The notes under the pieces are model-generated. The model made no database searches. It worked only from the letters and a program-made list of their open reading frames with translations, and was not told the DNA's origin. A program made the position numbers and the translations under genes. DNA of 64,000 nt from the NCBI RefSeq assembly GCF_003129965.1, contig NZ_NRCJ01000006.1, positions 62,001 to 126,000 on the forward strand, given 5' to 3'. Positions 37,315-46,271 of this stretch are shown one piece after another. Every line of letters begins with the position of its first letter. Within the stretch, counting starts at the first letter, position 1. Source of the stretch: Aggregatibacter kilianii (GTDB taxonomy: Bacteria > Pseudomonadota > Gammaproteobacteria > Enterobacterales > Pasteurellaceae).

Positions 37315-38504
37315 GCCGGCACATTGAAACGCTCATTATCGGTGCCGGTGCGGCAGGCTTATTTTGTGCGGCGCAGCTGGCAAAGTGCGGTGGAAAAGTC
37401 AGGATTTTGGATAACGGTAAAAAAGTCGGGCGCAAAATTCTCATGTCCGGCGGCGGGTTTTGTAATTTCACCAATATGGAAATGTCTTCGGGGCGCTATC
37501 TCAGCCAAAATCCGCATTTTGTGAAATCGGCGTTGAAACGCTTTACGCAATGGGATTTTATCGGCTTGGTGGCGGAATACGGTATTCCTTACCATGAAAA
37601 AGAGCTTGGGCAGTTGTTTTGCGACAACGGCGCGCAAGATATTGTCGATATGCTGTTGGCGGAATGTAAAAAATACGAGGTAGAAATCGCGTTACGACAA
37701 ACGATTACTTCCGTTCAGAAAACGGAAAGCGGTTTTTCTGTGGTGACAAACGGCGAAACATTACATTGTACCAATCTAGTGGTTGCCACCGGCGGTTTAT
37801 CCATGCCGGGCTTGGGCGCAACGCCGTTCGGCTATCAGCTCGCCGAACAATTCGGCATCAATGTCATCGCCCCTCGTGCGAGCCTCGTGCCCTTTACCTG
37901 GCGGGAGAGCGATAAGATTTATGCCGCGCTGTCGGGCATTTCTTTAGATGTGGCGGCAACCAGCCAACACAAAACCTTTACCCATCAAATGCTATTTACC
38001 CATCGTGGTTTATCAGGGCCGGCAATTTTGCAGATTTCTAACTATTGGCAGCCGGGCGAAAGCATTCATCTTGATTTATTGCCCTATAATGACATTCGCC
38101 ATCATTTAAAGGAACTGCGTCAATCGTCGCCGAAATTGCAGCTAAAAACCGCCTTATCCCGATTATTACCGAAAAAGCTGGTGGAGTTATGGCTTGAACA
38201 GGGCTTGATTCAAGATGAAGTCATTGCTCAACTCAGCAAAGTGCGGTTAGAAAATTTGGTAAATTTAATTCACCACTGGCAGTTTGTGCCTAATGGCACG
38301 GAAGGTTACCGTACTGCGGAAGTGACCATGGGCGGCGTGGATACCCGTGATATTTCCTCCAAAACCATGGAAAGCAATGCGGTGCGCGGCTTGTATTTTA
38401 TCGGCGAAGTGCTGGATGTGGCGGGTTGGCTTGGCGGGTATAACTTCCAATGGGCATGGAGTTCCGCCTATGCTTGTGCGCAGGCGATTGCTACGAAAAC
38501 ATAA
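37311..38504 (+). CDS. HI0933/YhiN family flavoprotein
   Basis: A 397-residue predicted FAD-binding oxidoreductase of the HI0933-like family. The dinucleotide-binding motif LIIGAGAAGLFCAAQLA is at the N-terminus, followed by GRKILMSGGGFCNFTN, NLVVATGGLSMPGLGATPFGYQLAEQFG and the C-terminal GLYFIGEVLDVAGWLGGYNFQWAWSSG-like block. No reaction has been assigned to the family with confidence. The ATG at 37311 overlaps nrfFG by 4 bases, so it is co-transcribed with the nrf maturation genes; from memory the order is the same in H. influenzae. Confidence 0.88.
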   Translation: MSRHIETLIIGAGAAGLFCAAQLAKCGGKVRILDNGKKVGRKILMSGGGFCNFTNMEMSSGRYLSQNPHFVKSALKRFTQWDFIGLVAEYGIPYHEKELGQLFCDNGAQDIVDMLLAECKKYEVEIALRQTITSVQKTESGFSVVTNGETLHCTNLVVATGGLSMPGLGATPFGYQLAEQFGINVIAPRASLVPFTWRESDKIYAALSGISLDVAATSQHKTFTHQMLFTHRGLSGPAILQISNYWQPGESIHLDLLPYNDIRHHLKELRQSSPKLQLKTALSRLLPKKLVELWLEQGLIQDEVIAQLSKVRLENLVNLIHHWQFVPNGTEGYRTAEVTMGGVDTRDISSKTMESNAVRGLYFIGEVLDVAGWLGGYNFQWAWSSAYACAQAIATKT

Positions 38505-38537
38505 AAAATGCCGTCATAATTGACGGCATTGTTGTTT
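38503..38537. terminator. Terminator between yhiN-like gene and betT
   Basis: A perfect 10-base-pair stem AATGCCGTCA/TGACGGCATT with a 4-base loop, T-rich on the plus side and A-rich on the other. It serves both converging genes. Confidence 0.85.
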
Positions 38538-38547
38538 TTGGCACGGC

Positions 38548-40575
38548 TTATTCGGCAAGTTCCGTTTGCTGGTGGGACATCAATTCCTGTCCCACGTCGG
38601 CGAGTAACGTCAAATAACGTTCATATTGCTTCAAAATGTCCGCGATCAGTTCCTGACTGTTCATGTATTGCACGTCGTAACCGCGACGCCCGTCAAAGAA
38701 ATAGGTATAAGGCTCATAAGTCATGCTATGTTGAATGTGCGGCAAATGTTCGTCATTAATCAGCTGTGCCGACACTTCGCGCCCTACAGATTTAATGCCG
38801 TACATAAAATCACGCAAGGATTCTTTCTGAATGATAAGTTCCACCGCCGGTTCTTCCTGCTCAAAATAGGTGTTGATATGCACGCTTAAACCGTATTTGC
38901 CGATGAGCTCCTGACGTAATTCGCGCATTGCCGGCAAGGCGGTTTTTTTGAGGAACTTCAGAATGTCTTTTTCCTGTGTCTGGTTGAGGATTTGTTCCAG
39001 ATGTGCCTGCCAGTTTTCACCGTTCCAATAGACGCTGGTTGGCGTCACTTTGGTGGTGAAGTATTTATGGTCTGCATTTAGTCCTTTCCACAAACCGAAG
39101 CACATGATTAGCATAAGCAGGGCAAAAGGCAGCGCCACGATTAACGTCATGGTTTGCAACGTCGGCAAACCGCCCGAACGTAACAACACGATTGCCACGA
39201 TTGACATCAGCAAGCCCCACATAATGGCTTGCCAGCGTGGTGCAGACAGGCTTTTATCGCGCGAGGCGATATTGTTTAACACATAAATACCGGAATCCGC
39301 CGAGGTAATAAAAAATAAGGAAATCACTGCCAAGCTGACGAGCCCTGTGACGGTCGGCAACGGCAAATAGGTCAGAAATTGGAATAACAGTTTTTCCGGG
39401 GCATTTACCAGCTCACCTAATGCGCCGTTAGCCAGATGTTCGTTAATCCAAATGGCGCCATCGCCGAAAATGGTGAACCAAATGACACAAAATAATGACG
39501 GAATCGCCAACACGCCGAAAATAAATTCACGAATAGTGCGTCCGCGTGAGATGCGGGCGATGAACAAGCCTACAAAAGGCGCCCAAGAACACCACCACGC
39601 CCAGTATAAAATCGTCCAACCGCTAAACCACTCGGTGTTATTCGGTTCATACACATAGGTTTTAAAGCTTAGCTGGATTAAGTTGCTTAAATAGGTGCCG
39701 AGATTGTCGTTGAAGGCGGAGAATAAATAGAGCGTCGGACCGGCAATCAATACAAATACCATCAATAAAAAAGCCAGGCTGAGATTTAGCTCGCTCAGCA
39801 TTTTCACACCTTTCCCTACGCCGGAAATGGCAGAGGTTACAGCCATCCCCATTACCACAAAAATAATGATAACCTGAATGGAAAAACGGTTTTCACTTAT
39901 CCAGCCCAGTTGTTCTAAGCCGGCGCCAAGCTGTGTCGCACCAAAGCCCAAGGTGGTAATAATCCCGAACAGGGTAGCGACCAACGCTAAAATATCAATC
40001 ACATCACCCGCTTTGCCGTTAATACGCTCTTTTAATAAGGGATAAAAACAAGAACGCAATGCCAGCGGGAGTTTGTAACGAAAGGCAAAATAGGCGAGTG
40101 CCAGCGCGATCACCGCATACACTGCCCAGGCATGAATGCCCCAGTGAAACAGGGTGTGTAGCAGCGCTTCCTGTTGTTTGTGTTCGTTGCCTCCTGTGGT
40201 AATGGATGAAAGGTAGTGTGTCAAGGGTTCGGCAACACCAAAGAACATTAACCCGACCCCCATACCGGCGGCAAATAACATGGCAAGCCACGACCAAAAA
40301 CCGAATTCCGGCTCTTCTTCGTTCATACCTAATTTAATATTTCCGAAGCTGCTGATGGAAAGCGCAATCAAAAAGAGCAGAAACACCGAAAACGCCAGAA
40401 TATAGAACCAGCTGAAGTTTTTGAAAATGCTACTTTTGGCTGCGTTTAACAACGTATTGGATTGTTCCGGTGCAAGCAAGGTAATGCCAACCACCAACAA
40501 CACAAAGCACAGCGTGACCGAAATCACCAAGGGATTAAAGGAAGATTTTTTGTGTAAAAAGCGCGATAAAGGCAA
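38548..40575 (-). CDS. betT: BCCT family transporter, BetT-like
   Basis: A 675-residue transporter with 12 membrane segments and a long cytoplasmic C-terminus (about 130 residues after the last segment), as in high-affinity choline transporter BetT (E. coli 677). Family features include SWLAMLFAAGMGVGLMFFGVAEP and the tryptophan-rich WTILYWAWWCSWAPFVGLFIARISRGRTIREF. The start seems to be TTG at 40573-40575, with AGGAG about 8 bases upstream; an ATG 5 bases earlier is out of frame, and no ATG follows before the first segment. No betIBA genes are nearby, so choline could serve as osmoprotectant uptake or precursor only; the substrate is inferred. Confidence 0.87.
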   Translation of the reverse strand: MPLSRFLHKKSSFNPLVISVTLCFVLLVVGITLLAPEQSNTLLNAAKSSIFKNFSWFYILAFSVFLLFLIALSISSFGNIKLGMNEEEPEFGFWSWLAMLFAAGMGVGLMFFGVAEPLTHYLSSITTGGNEHKQQEALLHTLFHWGIHAWAVYAVIALALAYFAFRYKLPLALRSCFYPLLKERINGKAGDVIDILALVATLFGIITTLGFGATQLGAGLEQLGWISENRFSIQVIIIFVVMGMAVTSAISGVGKGVKMLSELNLSLAFLLMVFVLIAGPTLYLFSAFNDNLGTYLSNLIQLSFKTYVYEPNNTEWFSGWTILYWAWWCSWAPFVGLFIARISRGRTIREFIFGVLAIPSLFCVIWFTIFGDGAIWINEHLANGALGELVNAPEKLLFQFLTYLPLPTVTGLVSLAVISLFFITSADSGIYVLNNIASRDKSLSAPRWQAIMWGLLMSIVAIVLLRSGGLPTLQTMTLIVALPFALLMLIMCFGLWKGLNADHKYFTTKVTPTSVYWNGENWQAHLEQILNQTQEKDILKFLKKTALPAMRELRQELIGKYGLSVHINTYFEQEEPAVELIIQKESLRDFMYGIKSVGREVSAQLINDEHLPHIQHSMTYEPYTYFFDGRRGYDVQYMNSQELIADILKQYERYLTLLADVGQELMSHQQTELAE

Positions 40576-40828
40576 AGCATACTCTCCTATAAAAAGTCAA
40601 AATAACAAAAATAAGCCATTAAAATTGGTATAAAAAATAAACGTTAATGCTAACGAATGGATAGCTCGTTAAATGAGCAATTTGAGAGAAATAAGTTGTG
40701 GAATATAAAGATTATTTCTGTTTGTGTGGGTAATTTTATCAAAATATGAGGATTGTTTCAAATTTGGAAAAAATTTAGAGTGAGGGAAGTGTTGTTTGAG
40801 CGGAGGTAAATCAAGTTTTAGCGTAGGA
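40576..40828. other. betT upstream region
   Basis: About 250 AT-rich bases between betT and the terminator of the next minus-strand gene. A short inverted repeat GCTC/GAGC lies near 40663-40677. I see no gene and no regulator site I would name. Confidence 0.4.
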
Positions 40829-40883
40829 AAGTGCGGTCAGAATTTTAGACGTTTTTAAAACACCTTAAATTCCCACCGCACTT
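40829..40883 (-). terminator. Inverted uptake-signal pair after the unknown membrane protein gene
   Basis: Uptake signals at 40829-40837 and 40875-40883 are complementary but 37 bases apart. The second abuts the stop codon of the minus-strand gene, so it probably ends that gene. Confidence 0.5.
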
Positions 40884-41588
40884 TTATTTGGATTTCACCA
40901 AATTCACATCATCTTCCATCACCACAAAGCCGAGCCACGGAATGGATTTTGCCCGAAAGGAAACAAGCGCGCCCACGGGCATATCAACGTAAAATTTTTG
41001 AATGTCTAAATGACGTTTATAGTTGATGTCAGGCCCGGTTTGTCGGTAAGAAAAGGTGCCCTTTGGTATGTTGTCTCCCTCTTTTGAGTGATAAAACAAC
41101 CCACCTGATAGAAAGCCGGAAATCAGGTTTCTGTCTTGATGCTGACTCGCTGTAAGGTAGGGCTTATAATCACTGATAGGCTTGAAATAGGTGGTATATT
41201 GGGGGGATGCCCTTCTTGATCTCGGTGTAAACTTTTTCCCTATTACCTGCATAATAGCGGGTTTAACGTCCTCGCCGTGATGAATGACATAATGAAGTTT
41301 AGTAAAATATCCGAAGGCGGTGAGCACAAACGGCAGTAGGAGACAAGCAATATGAAAAACGACCCGCCCTTCAATTTGGAAAGTGATGATGTCAAAGGGA
41401 TTGGTTCGGTTTCTGCCGGCTAAATAAAGTTGGATGACTAATGTACCGAAAAATAACATCCCTTCCAGTTTTAAATCATTAAAATCAGCAATCACGATTT
41501 CGGTATAAGGTTGCCAGCCTAAACGCAAACAAACTGCCAAAAGCGCGAATACAATGACGCTGAATAAGAGTTTTCCGTCAAATTCCAT
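40884..41588 (-). CDS. Membrane protein of unknown function, 234 residues
   Basis: I do not recognise this protein. Three hydrophobic segments (about 8-24, 42-56 and 78-96) are followed by a hydrophilic C-terminal half of about 135 residues rich in basic and aromatic residues, probably a soluble domain (FKPISDYKPYLTASQHQ, GALVSFRAKSIPWLGFVVMED). The ATG is preceded by CGGAGAAATC, a good site. It has its own terminator and no co-directional partner, and faces the transglutaminase cassette across 250 bases. Confidence 0.75.
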   Translation of the reverse strand: MEFDGKLLFSVIVFALLAVCLRLGWQPYTEIVIADFNDLKLEGMLFFGTLVIQLYLAGRNRTNPFDIITFQIEGRVVFHIACLLLPFVLTAFGYFTKLHYVIHHGEDVKPAIMQVIGKKFTPRSRRASPQYTTYFKPISDYKPYLTASQHQDRNLISGFLSGGLFYHSKEGDNIPKGTFSYRQTGPDINYKRHLDIQKFYVDMPVGALVSFRAKSIPWLGFVVMEDDVNLVKSK

Positions 41589-41839
41589 GATTTCTCCGTT
41601 TTTGTCACCATTATAACCTGCGTGAAGTCGATAACAAATTGAATTAACGGGCGTTATATGTTTTCTCTCAATTTCAAAAGAAAAGTGCGGTCAGAATTTC
41701 AAGTGTTTTTTTCTATTGAAAAAATAATGTTGGAATACATTGAGCTGACACCTCAAATTCATTAGTATAGTGCCGTTCACTTCGGTGAATTGATGTTAAG
41801 TTTTAACTACCAATCTAATCTAACTAAGGAGTCTTCTGG

Positions 41840-42946
41840 ATGAAGCATCTTATCGCAACGGCGTTGCTTTCTTGTGGCGCAATGGCTTATGCCAACACTT
41901 CTCTGCCAAACTACAACACCGATTCCCATCTTTACGAATTCACGCAAACCTATGATTTAGTCGTGCCGAAAGGCTCGCAAGGGCAAACCAATTTGTGGGT
42001 GCCGTTGCCGTTTAATGGCGAATATCAACAAGTGAAATCCCTGCATTTTGAAGGCAATTATGCCGATGCTTATGTGACGGAAAACAATAAATACGGCGCG
42101 AAAACCTTATTTGCCACTTGGGATAAAGACGCGCCAAAACGCGATTTGAAAGTCACTATGGTGATTGAAACCAAAGACCGCGAGCCGATGGTAAAAGGTG
42201 CCTTAGACAATTACACACCGCCGAAAGAGATTCAATATTCTGTGGATGTGCAGGAATATTTGAAGCCGACGCAACACATTAAAACCGACGGTATTGTGAA
42301 ACAATTTGCCGACAAAATTGTGGGCGCGGAAATCAATCCATTGAAAAAAGCCGAGTTAATTCACCAATGGATCGTGAACAATATGGAACGTGATAATTCT
42401 GTGTTGGGCTGTGGCGATGGTGATGTGGAAAAAATCCTTACAACCGGCGTGTTGAAAGGTAAATGTACCGATATTAACTCCGTTTTTGTGGCACTTGCTC
42501 GTGCAGCTGGCATTCCGGCGCGTGAAATTTTCGGTATTCGTTTAGGTGCTGCCGACAAAATGGGCAAATATTCCAAAGGCGCATTTGGTAGCGCGGACGA
42601 ACATGGCGTGGCGAATGTGAGCGGTGGTCAGCATTGCCGTGCAGAATTCTATCTTGCCGGTTTTGGTTGGGTGCCGGTGGATTCAGCGGATGTAGCAAAA
42701 ATGCGTTTAGCGGAGAAAAAATCTGTTGAAGATAAAGATACCCAAGCCGTGGCGAAATATTTATTCGGCAACTGGGAAGCAAACTGGGTGGGCTTTAACC
42801 ACGCGCGCGACTTTGATTTATACCCACAACCGGAACTTGCGCCAATCAATAACTTTGGCTATCCGTATGCAGAAGTGGGTGGTGATCCGTTAAATTCCTT
42901 CGATCCGAAAGAATTCAAATATGACTATGTTTCCAAAAAGCTCTAA
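41840..42946 (+). CDS. Secreted transglutaminase-like protein
   Basis: A 368-residue protein with a signal peptide (cleavage near AYA-N, residue 19) and a transglutaminase-like/papain-fold domain. The likely triad is Cys209 in [21 protein letters not shown], His265 in GGQHCRAEF and Asp281 in GWVPVDSAD. The N-terminal 140 residues are a beta-rich region ([24 protein letters not shown]) typical of bacterial members. These enzymes may be proteases or amidases as well as transglutaminases; the substrate is unknown. The ATG has AAGGAG upstream. The MerT-like gene starts inside its last 26 bases, so the two are coupled. Confidence 0.82.
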   Translation: MKHLIATALLSCGAMAYANTSLPNYNTDSHLYEFTQTYDLVVPKGSQGQTNLWVPLPFNGEYQQVKSLHFEGNYADAYVTENNKYGAKTLFATWDKDAPKRDLKVTMVIETKDREPMVKGALDNYTPPKEIQYSVDVQEYLKPTQHIKTDGIVKQFADKIVGAEINPLKKAELIHQWIVNNMERDNSVLGCGDGDVEKILTTGVLKGKCTDINSVFVALARAAGIPAREIFGIRLGAADKMGKYSKGAFGSADEHGVANVSGGQHCRAEFYLAGFGWVPVDSADVAKMRLAEKKSVEDKDTQAVAKYLFGNWEANWVGFNHARDFDLYPQPELAPINNFGYPYAEVGGDPLNSFDPKEFKYDYVSKKL

Positions 42947-43283
42947 TAAATCCTTTTGGGTTGCGATTGCCACCGCGCTGAGTGCCGCGGTGGCTTCGAC
43001 CTTGTGTTGCATTGCGCCGTTGATTTATCTGGTGTTCGGCGTGTCGTCCACCTGGTTGATTGGCTTGGGCGAGTACGATTATTTGCGCATTCCTATGCTC
43101 ATTGTATCATTATGCGCCTTTGCTTACGGCTTTTGGTTGTTGATGTTTTCCAAGAAGATCATCTGCAGCAAATATATTTCCCGCAAAAAACTCGTAGTGC
43201 TTTATTGGATTGTGTTTATTGTGATGCTATTTTTCTTAACCTATCCGACGATTTTGCCGTGGATTTTAGAGTTAGCTAATTAG
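42921..43283 (+). CDS. MerT-like metal transport membrane protein
   Basis: A 120-residue inner-membrane protein with four predicted segments (MerT usually has three). It carries the vicinal cysteine pair Cys29-Cys30 in the first segment ([16 protein letters not shown]), the hallmark of MerT, and a single further cysteine near residue 77 ([13 protein letters not shown]). MerT moves mercuric ions inward after capture by MerP. No merA reductase or merR is nearby, so mercury resistance is unlikely; another thiophilic metal such as copper is possible. Start ATG 42921 or 42927; both lie inside the transglutaminase gene. Confidence 0.78.
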   Translation: MTMFPKSSNKSFWVAIATALSAAVASTLCCIAPLIYLVFGVSSTWLIGLGEYDYLRIPMLIVSLCAFAYGFWLLMFSKKIICSKYISRKKLVVLYWIVFIVMLFFLTYPTILPWILELAN

Positions 43284-43293
43284 GAACGAAAAA

Positions 43294-43572
43294 ATGAAGA
43301 AATTATTAACCGCACTTTTGCTTTCATGGTTTGCCGTGTCTTTTGCGCAAGCCAATGAAACCAAACAAATCGTGCTAAAAGTGAAAGAAATGAACTGCCA
43401 ACTTTGCGCTTATTTAGTGAACAAAGAGTTGCGTAATATTGATGGTGTGATTTCGACTAAAGCATCTATTAAAGATGGTTTAGTGACCGTGGTGGAAGAT
43501 CCCAAAGTGACGAATGAACAATTATTTGAAGCCATTCATAAGTTGAAATATACGGCGGAAGTGGTGAACTAA
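43294..43572 (+). CDS. MerP-like periplasmic heavy-metal-binding protein
   Basis: A 92-residue protein with signal peptide (cleavage near AQA-N, residue 20) and a heavy-metal-associated domain with the metal-binding CXXC at Cys35 and Cys38 (VKEMNCQLCAYLV). It would capture a metal in the periplasm and hand it to the MerT-like protein encoded 10 bases upstream. In true MerP the motif is GMTCXXC; here it is EMNCQLC. An uptake signal (43309-43317) lies in the signal peptide and reads Thr-Ala-Leu. Last gene of the three-gene cassette. Confidence 0.85.
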   Translation: MKKLLTALLLSWFAVSFAQANETKQIVLKVKEMNCQLCAYLVNKELRNIDGVISTKASIKDGLVTVVEDPKVTNEQLFEAIHKLKYTAEVVN

Positions 43573-43583
43573 ATAAACGAAAA

Positions 43584-43613
43584 AAGTGCGGTCAAAATCG
43601 ACCGCACTTTTCA
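43584..43613. terminator. Uptake-signal hairpin between merP-like gene and sodC
   Basis: AAGTGCGGT (43584-43592) and ACCGCACTT (43601-43609), extended by GTC/GAC-type pairs, form a tight stem with T and A runs on either side. It ends both converging transcripts. Confidence 0.85.
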
Positions 43614-43629
43614 TCTCTCAAAAATCAAA

Positions 43630-44199
43630 TTATTTAATCACACCACAGGCCATACGTGCACCGCCACCGCCAAGTGGAGCAGGGTGATCGGAGTGGTTGT
43701 CGCCACCGGCGTGGATCATGATGGAATGACCACGAACTTCATCTAAATGTTTAATGCGAGGGGCTAAAACCGGGTTAGTGGCTGTGCCGTCGTGTAATAC
43801 GGTGAGTGCCGGCAAGTCGCCTAGGTGCGCATCATCTTGCCATGGGTAGCCGTGTTGTTTGGTGTCTTTCGGATCCCAGTGACCGCCTGCGCCTAAACCT
43901 GCAGTGAGTTTGCCGTCTTTTTCTTTAGGTTCACAGCTTGGGTTTTGGTGAATGTGGAAACCATGCAAACCTTCGGTTAAGCCTTTCAGATTCGGGGTGA
44001 ACACCAAGCCGTAGTTTGATTCGGTAATGGTGACCGTACCCACATCTTTATCGCCGTTAACCGGATCAAGTTGTTGCACTTTTACTTCAATGGAGGCACC
44101 GGTAGGCGCCATGTTGTCGTGTTTGTGTTCATGCGCGTTCGCGATACCTGCAGCGCAGATCATGCCGATTGTCACGGCTAAAAGCGTTTTTATTTTCAT
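43630..44199 (-). CDS. sodC: Periplasmic Cu/Zn superoxide dismutase
   Basis: SodC protects the periplasm from superoxide. The 189 residues begin with a signal peptide cleaved after ANA, exposing the histidine-rich start HEHKHDNM, a feature known from Haemophilus and Actinobacillus SodC and thought to help take up metal. Metal ligands are in [27 protein letters not shown] and [15 protein letters not shown]; the disulfide cysteines are in NPSCEP and RMACGVI. The ATG at 44197-44199 follows AAAGGAG; the longer frame is not used. It is convergent with the MerT/MerP-like cassette. Confidence 0.96.
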   Translation of the reverse strand: MKIKTLLAVTIGMICAAGIANAHEHKHDNMAPTGASIEVKVQQLDPVNGDKDVGTVTITESNYGLVFTPNLKGLTEGLHGFHIHQNPSCEPKEKDGKLTAGLGAGGHWDPKDTKQHGYPWQDDAHLGDLPALTVLHDGTATNPVLAPRIKHLDEVRGHSIMIHAGGDNHSDHPAPLGGGGARMACGVIK

Positions 44200-44395
44200 T
44201 ATGATGATCTCCTTTGTGTTGAGGTTAAAAATCTTCGCCATTCTAACGAAAATTAAGCGGAAAACCGATGTTTTTATTAAAGATATTGGCTATTAAAATT
44301 ATTTGCTATTTTTATTCGTTAATTTTTTTATTTTTAATAAAAATCAGATTTATTTATAATGTACTTAATTTGTCGGTTATTAAGGAGAAAGCAAA

Positions 44396-45151
44396 ATGGG
44401 CAAAGAAGAAGTCGGTCATAATTTTTTAGCGCGTTTAGGCAAAACCCGTTTGCGTCCGGGCGGTCGTAAAGCGACGGATTGGTTGATTGCCAGCGGTGAT
44501 TTTAATCAAAATAAAAAAGTTCTCGAAGTGGCGTGCAATATGTGTACCACGGCAATCGGTTTGGCGAAGCAATATGGGTGCCACATTGAAGGTGTAGATT
44601 TGGATGAAAATGCGTTGGAAAAAGCCAAAGCCAATATCGCGGCAAACAATTTGCAGGATAAAATCCATGTACAACGTGCTAACGCCATGAAACTGCCGTT
44701 TGACAATAATACCTTTGATATTGTGATTAACGAAGCCATGCTTACCATGTTGCCGGTGGAAGCGAAAATGAAAGCGGTTACCGAATATTTCCGCGTGTTA
44801 AAACCGGGCGGTTTTCTGCTGACTCATGATGTGATGTTGGTGGGAGAAGATCATCAGACCATTTTGAACAATATGCGTGATGCCATTAATGTCACGGTCA
44901 CGCCGTTAACCAAAGACGGTTGGAAAAAGGTTTTTGCCGATAGCGGATTCCGCAATATCGAAACCTTTTCCGGCGAGATGACGTTGCTTTCACCGAAGGG
45001 CATGATTTACGACGAAGGCGTGTTAGGTGCGTTAAAAATCGTGAAAAACGCCATGAGAGCGGAAAATCGCGAGCAATTTAAGAAAATGTTTAAGACCTTT
45101 AATGATCCGGAACATAAATTGCATTTTATTGCGGTGTGTAGTCAGAAGTAA
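44396..45151 (+). CDS. Class I SAM-dependent methyltransferase of unknown substrate
   Basis: A 251-residue Rossmann-fold methyltransferase. Motif I is LEVACNMCTTAIGLA, unusual in having Ala-Cys-Asn where most have Gly-Cys-Gly; motif II is GVDLDENALEKAKANI; later motifs are FDIVINEAMLTMLP and RVLKPGGFLLTHDVM. The gene has a clear AAGGAGAAAG site and stands alone, with its own terminator. The target cannot be read from the sequence. From memory H. influenzae has a similar uncharacterised protein. Confidence 0.82.
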   Translation: MGKEEVGHNFLARLGKTRLRPGGRKATDWLIASGDFNQNKKVLEVACNMCTTAIGLAKQYGCHIEGVDLDENALEKAKANIAANNLQDKIHVQRANAMKLPFDNNTFDIVINEAMLTMLPVEAKMKAVTEYFRVLKPGGFLLTHDVMLVGEDHQTILNNMRDAINVTVTPLTKDGWKKVFADSGFRNIETFSGEMTLLSPKGMIYDEGVLGALKIVKNAMRAENREQFKKMFKTFNDPEHKLHFIAVCSQK

Positions 45152-45162
45152 CGATGTCATTG

Positions 45163-45194
45163 GGGTAGGTTTTATAACCTGCCCTAATTTTTTA
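45163..45194. terminator. Terminator between methyltransferase gene and recF
   Basis: GGGTAGGTT (45163-45171) and AACCTGCCC (45176-45184) form a 9-base-pair stem, including one G-T pair, with loop TTAT and a T run. Confidence 0.8.
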
Positions 45195-46268
45195 TAACAA
45201 TTCTATTTTGCCTGCTTCGATCTTAAAAGTGCGGTGTTTTTTCGGTTGCATTTCGTTGAGTTGGTTTTGGGTGATGGCGGTCACGAAAACTTGCGAGCCG
45301 CTGTTTTGCAGGCGTTCCGCCAAAAGACTACGTTTGGTTTGATCCAGTTCGGAAGCGAAATCGTCGATAAGGAAAATGCAGTGACGCTGTTTTTGTTGCA
45401 TTAAGTGTTCCCCTTGGGCGAGGCGTAGGGCGCACATTAATAATTTTAGCTGTCCGCGCGATAAAATATCTTCCACCGGCAAACCGTTCGCCTTGAAGCG
45501 AAAATCCGCTTTTTGTGGGCCGGAAACCGTGTAGCCAAGCGTGCGATCCCGTTCAAAATTGCGTTCCAATAATTCTGCATATGGCTGTTCTTTTTCCCAG
45601 CCTTGATGAAAACTGACGCTAATGTCCAACTCAGGTAAAAATAAGCGGCAGGTTTGTTCGATTTCAGGCTGCAAGGCTTGGGCGTATTCGGCGCGAAGCT
45701 GGCTAACTTGTTCAGCGAGTTTGACGAGTTCCACATCCCAAATTTTCATTTGTGAATAAGAAGTGGTTTGTTGCAACGCGGCATTCCGTTGTTTGAGTAA
45801 ACGGCTTAAGCTCGCCCACAGCGTATAAAAACTGACATGATGATGAAATAAGCCCCAGTCCAGAAAGGCGCGGCGATAGCTTGGTCCTCCGTTGAGCAGG
45901 TTTAAGCCTTCGGGCGTAATGATTTGCATGGGAAGCAGGTGTGCCAAATCGGAAATTTTATTGCCGTCTTCGCCATTGATTTTCACCAACGTATTGCCTT
46001 GGCGTAGTTTTTGTAACCCCACCGACCATTCATGTTGTTGTTCTTGAATTTGTCCGAACAGAGTGAAGTGCGGTTGATCGTAAGAAATGATGCGGTTACT
46101 GACCGCACTTTTGAAGGAACGTCCGTGCCCGAGATAAAAAATGGCTTCCAATAAACTGGTTTTTCCGCTGCCGTTATTGCCGACTAAAAAGTTAAAGCCG
46201 TGATCTAATTCCAGATCCACGGCTTGTATGTTACGAAAATTTTCGACGGTTAAACGTGAAATCGCCAT
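45192..46268 (-). CDS. recF: Recombination mediator RecF
   Basis: RecF, with RecO and RecR, loads RecA at gapped DNA. The 358 residues have Walker A GNNGSGKTSLLEAIF near residue 30, the ABC-type signature LSRGQLKLLMCALRLAQG and Walker B-like CIFLIDDFASELD. It starts 3 bases after dnaN ends, in the conserved order dnaA-dnaN-recF. gyrB, which often follows, is absent here. Three uptake signals lie within the coding region. Confidence 0.96.
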   Translation of the reverse strand: MAISRLTVENFRNIQAVDLELDHGFNFLVGNNGSGKTSLLEAIFYLGHGRSFKSAVSNRIISYDQPHFTLFGQIQEQQHEWSVGLQKLRQGNTLVKINGEDGNKISDLAHLLPMQIITPEGLNLLNGGPSYRRAFLDWGLFHHHVSFYTLWASLSRLLKQRNAALQQTTSYSQMKIWDVELVKLAEQVSQLRAEYAQALQPEIEQTCRLFLPELDISVSFHQGWEKEQPYAELLERNFERDRTLGYTVSGPQKADFRFKANGLPVEDILSRGQLKLLMCALRLAQGEHLMQQKQRHCIFLIDDFASELDQTKRSLLAERLQNSGSQVFVTAITQNQLNEMQPKKHRTFKIEAGKIELL

Positions 46269-46271
46269 ACA

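Noticed and set aside
42921-43572. Mercury resistance operon
   Set aside because: MerT- and MerP-like proteins are present but merA and merR are not, and the lead gene is a transglutaminase-like protein.
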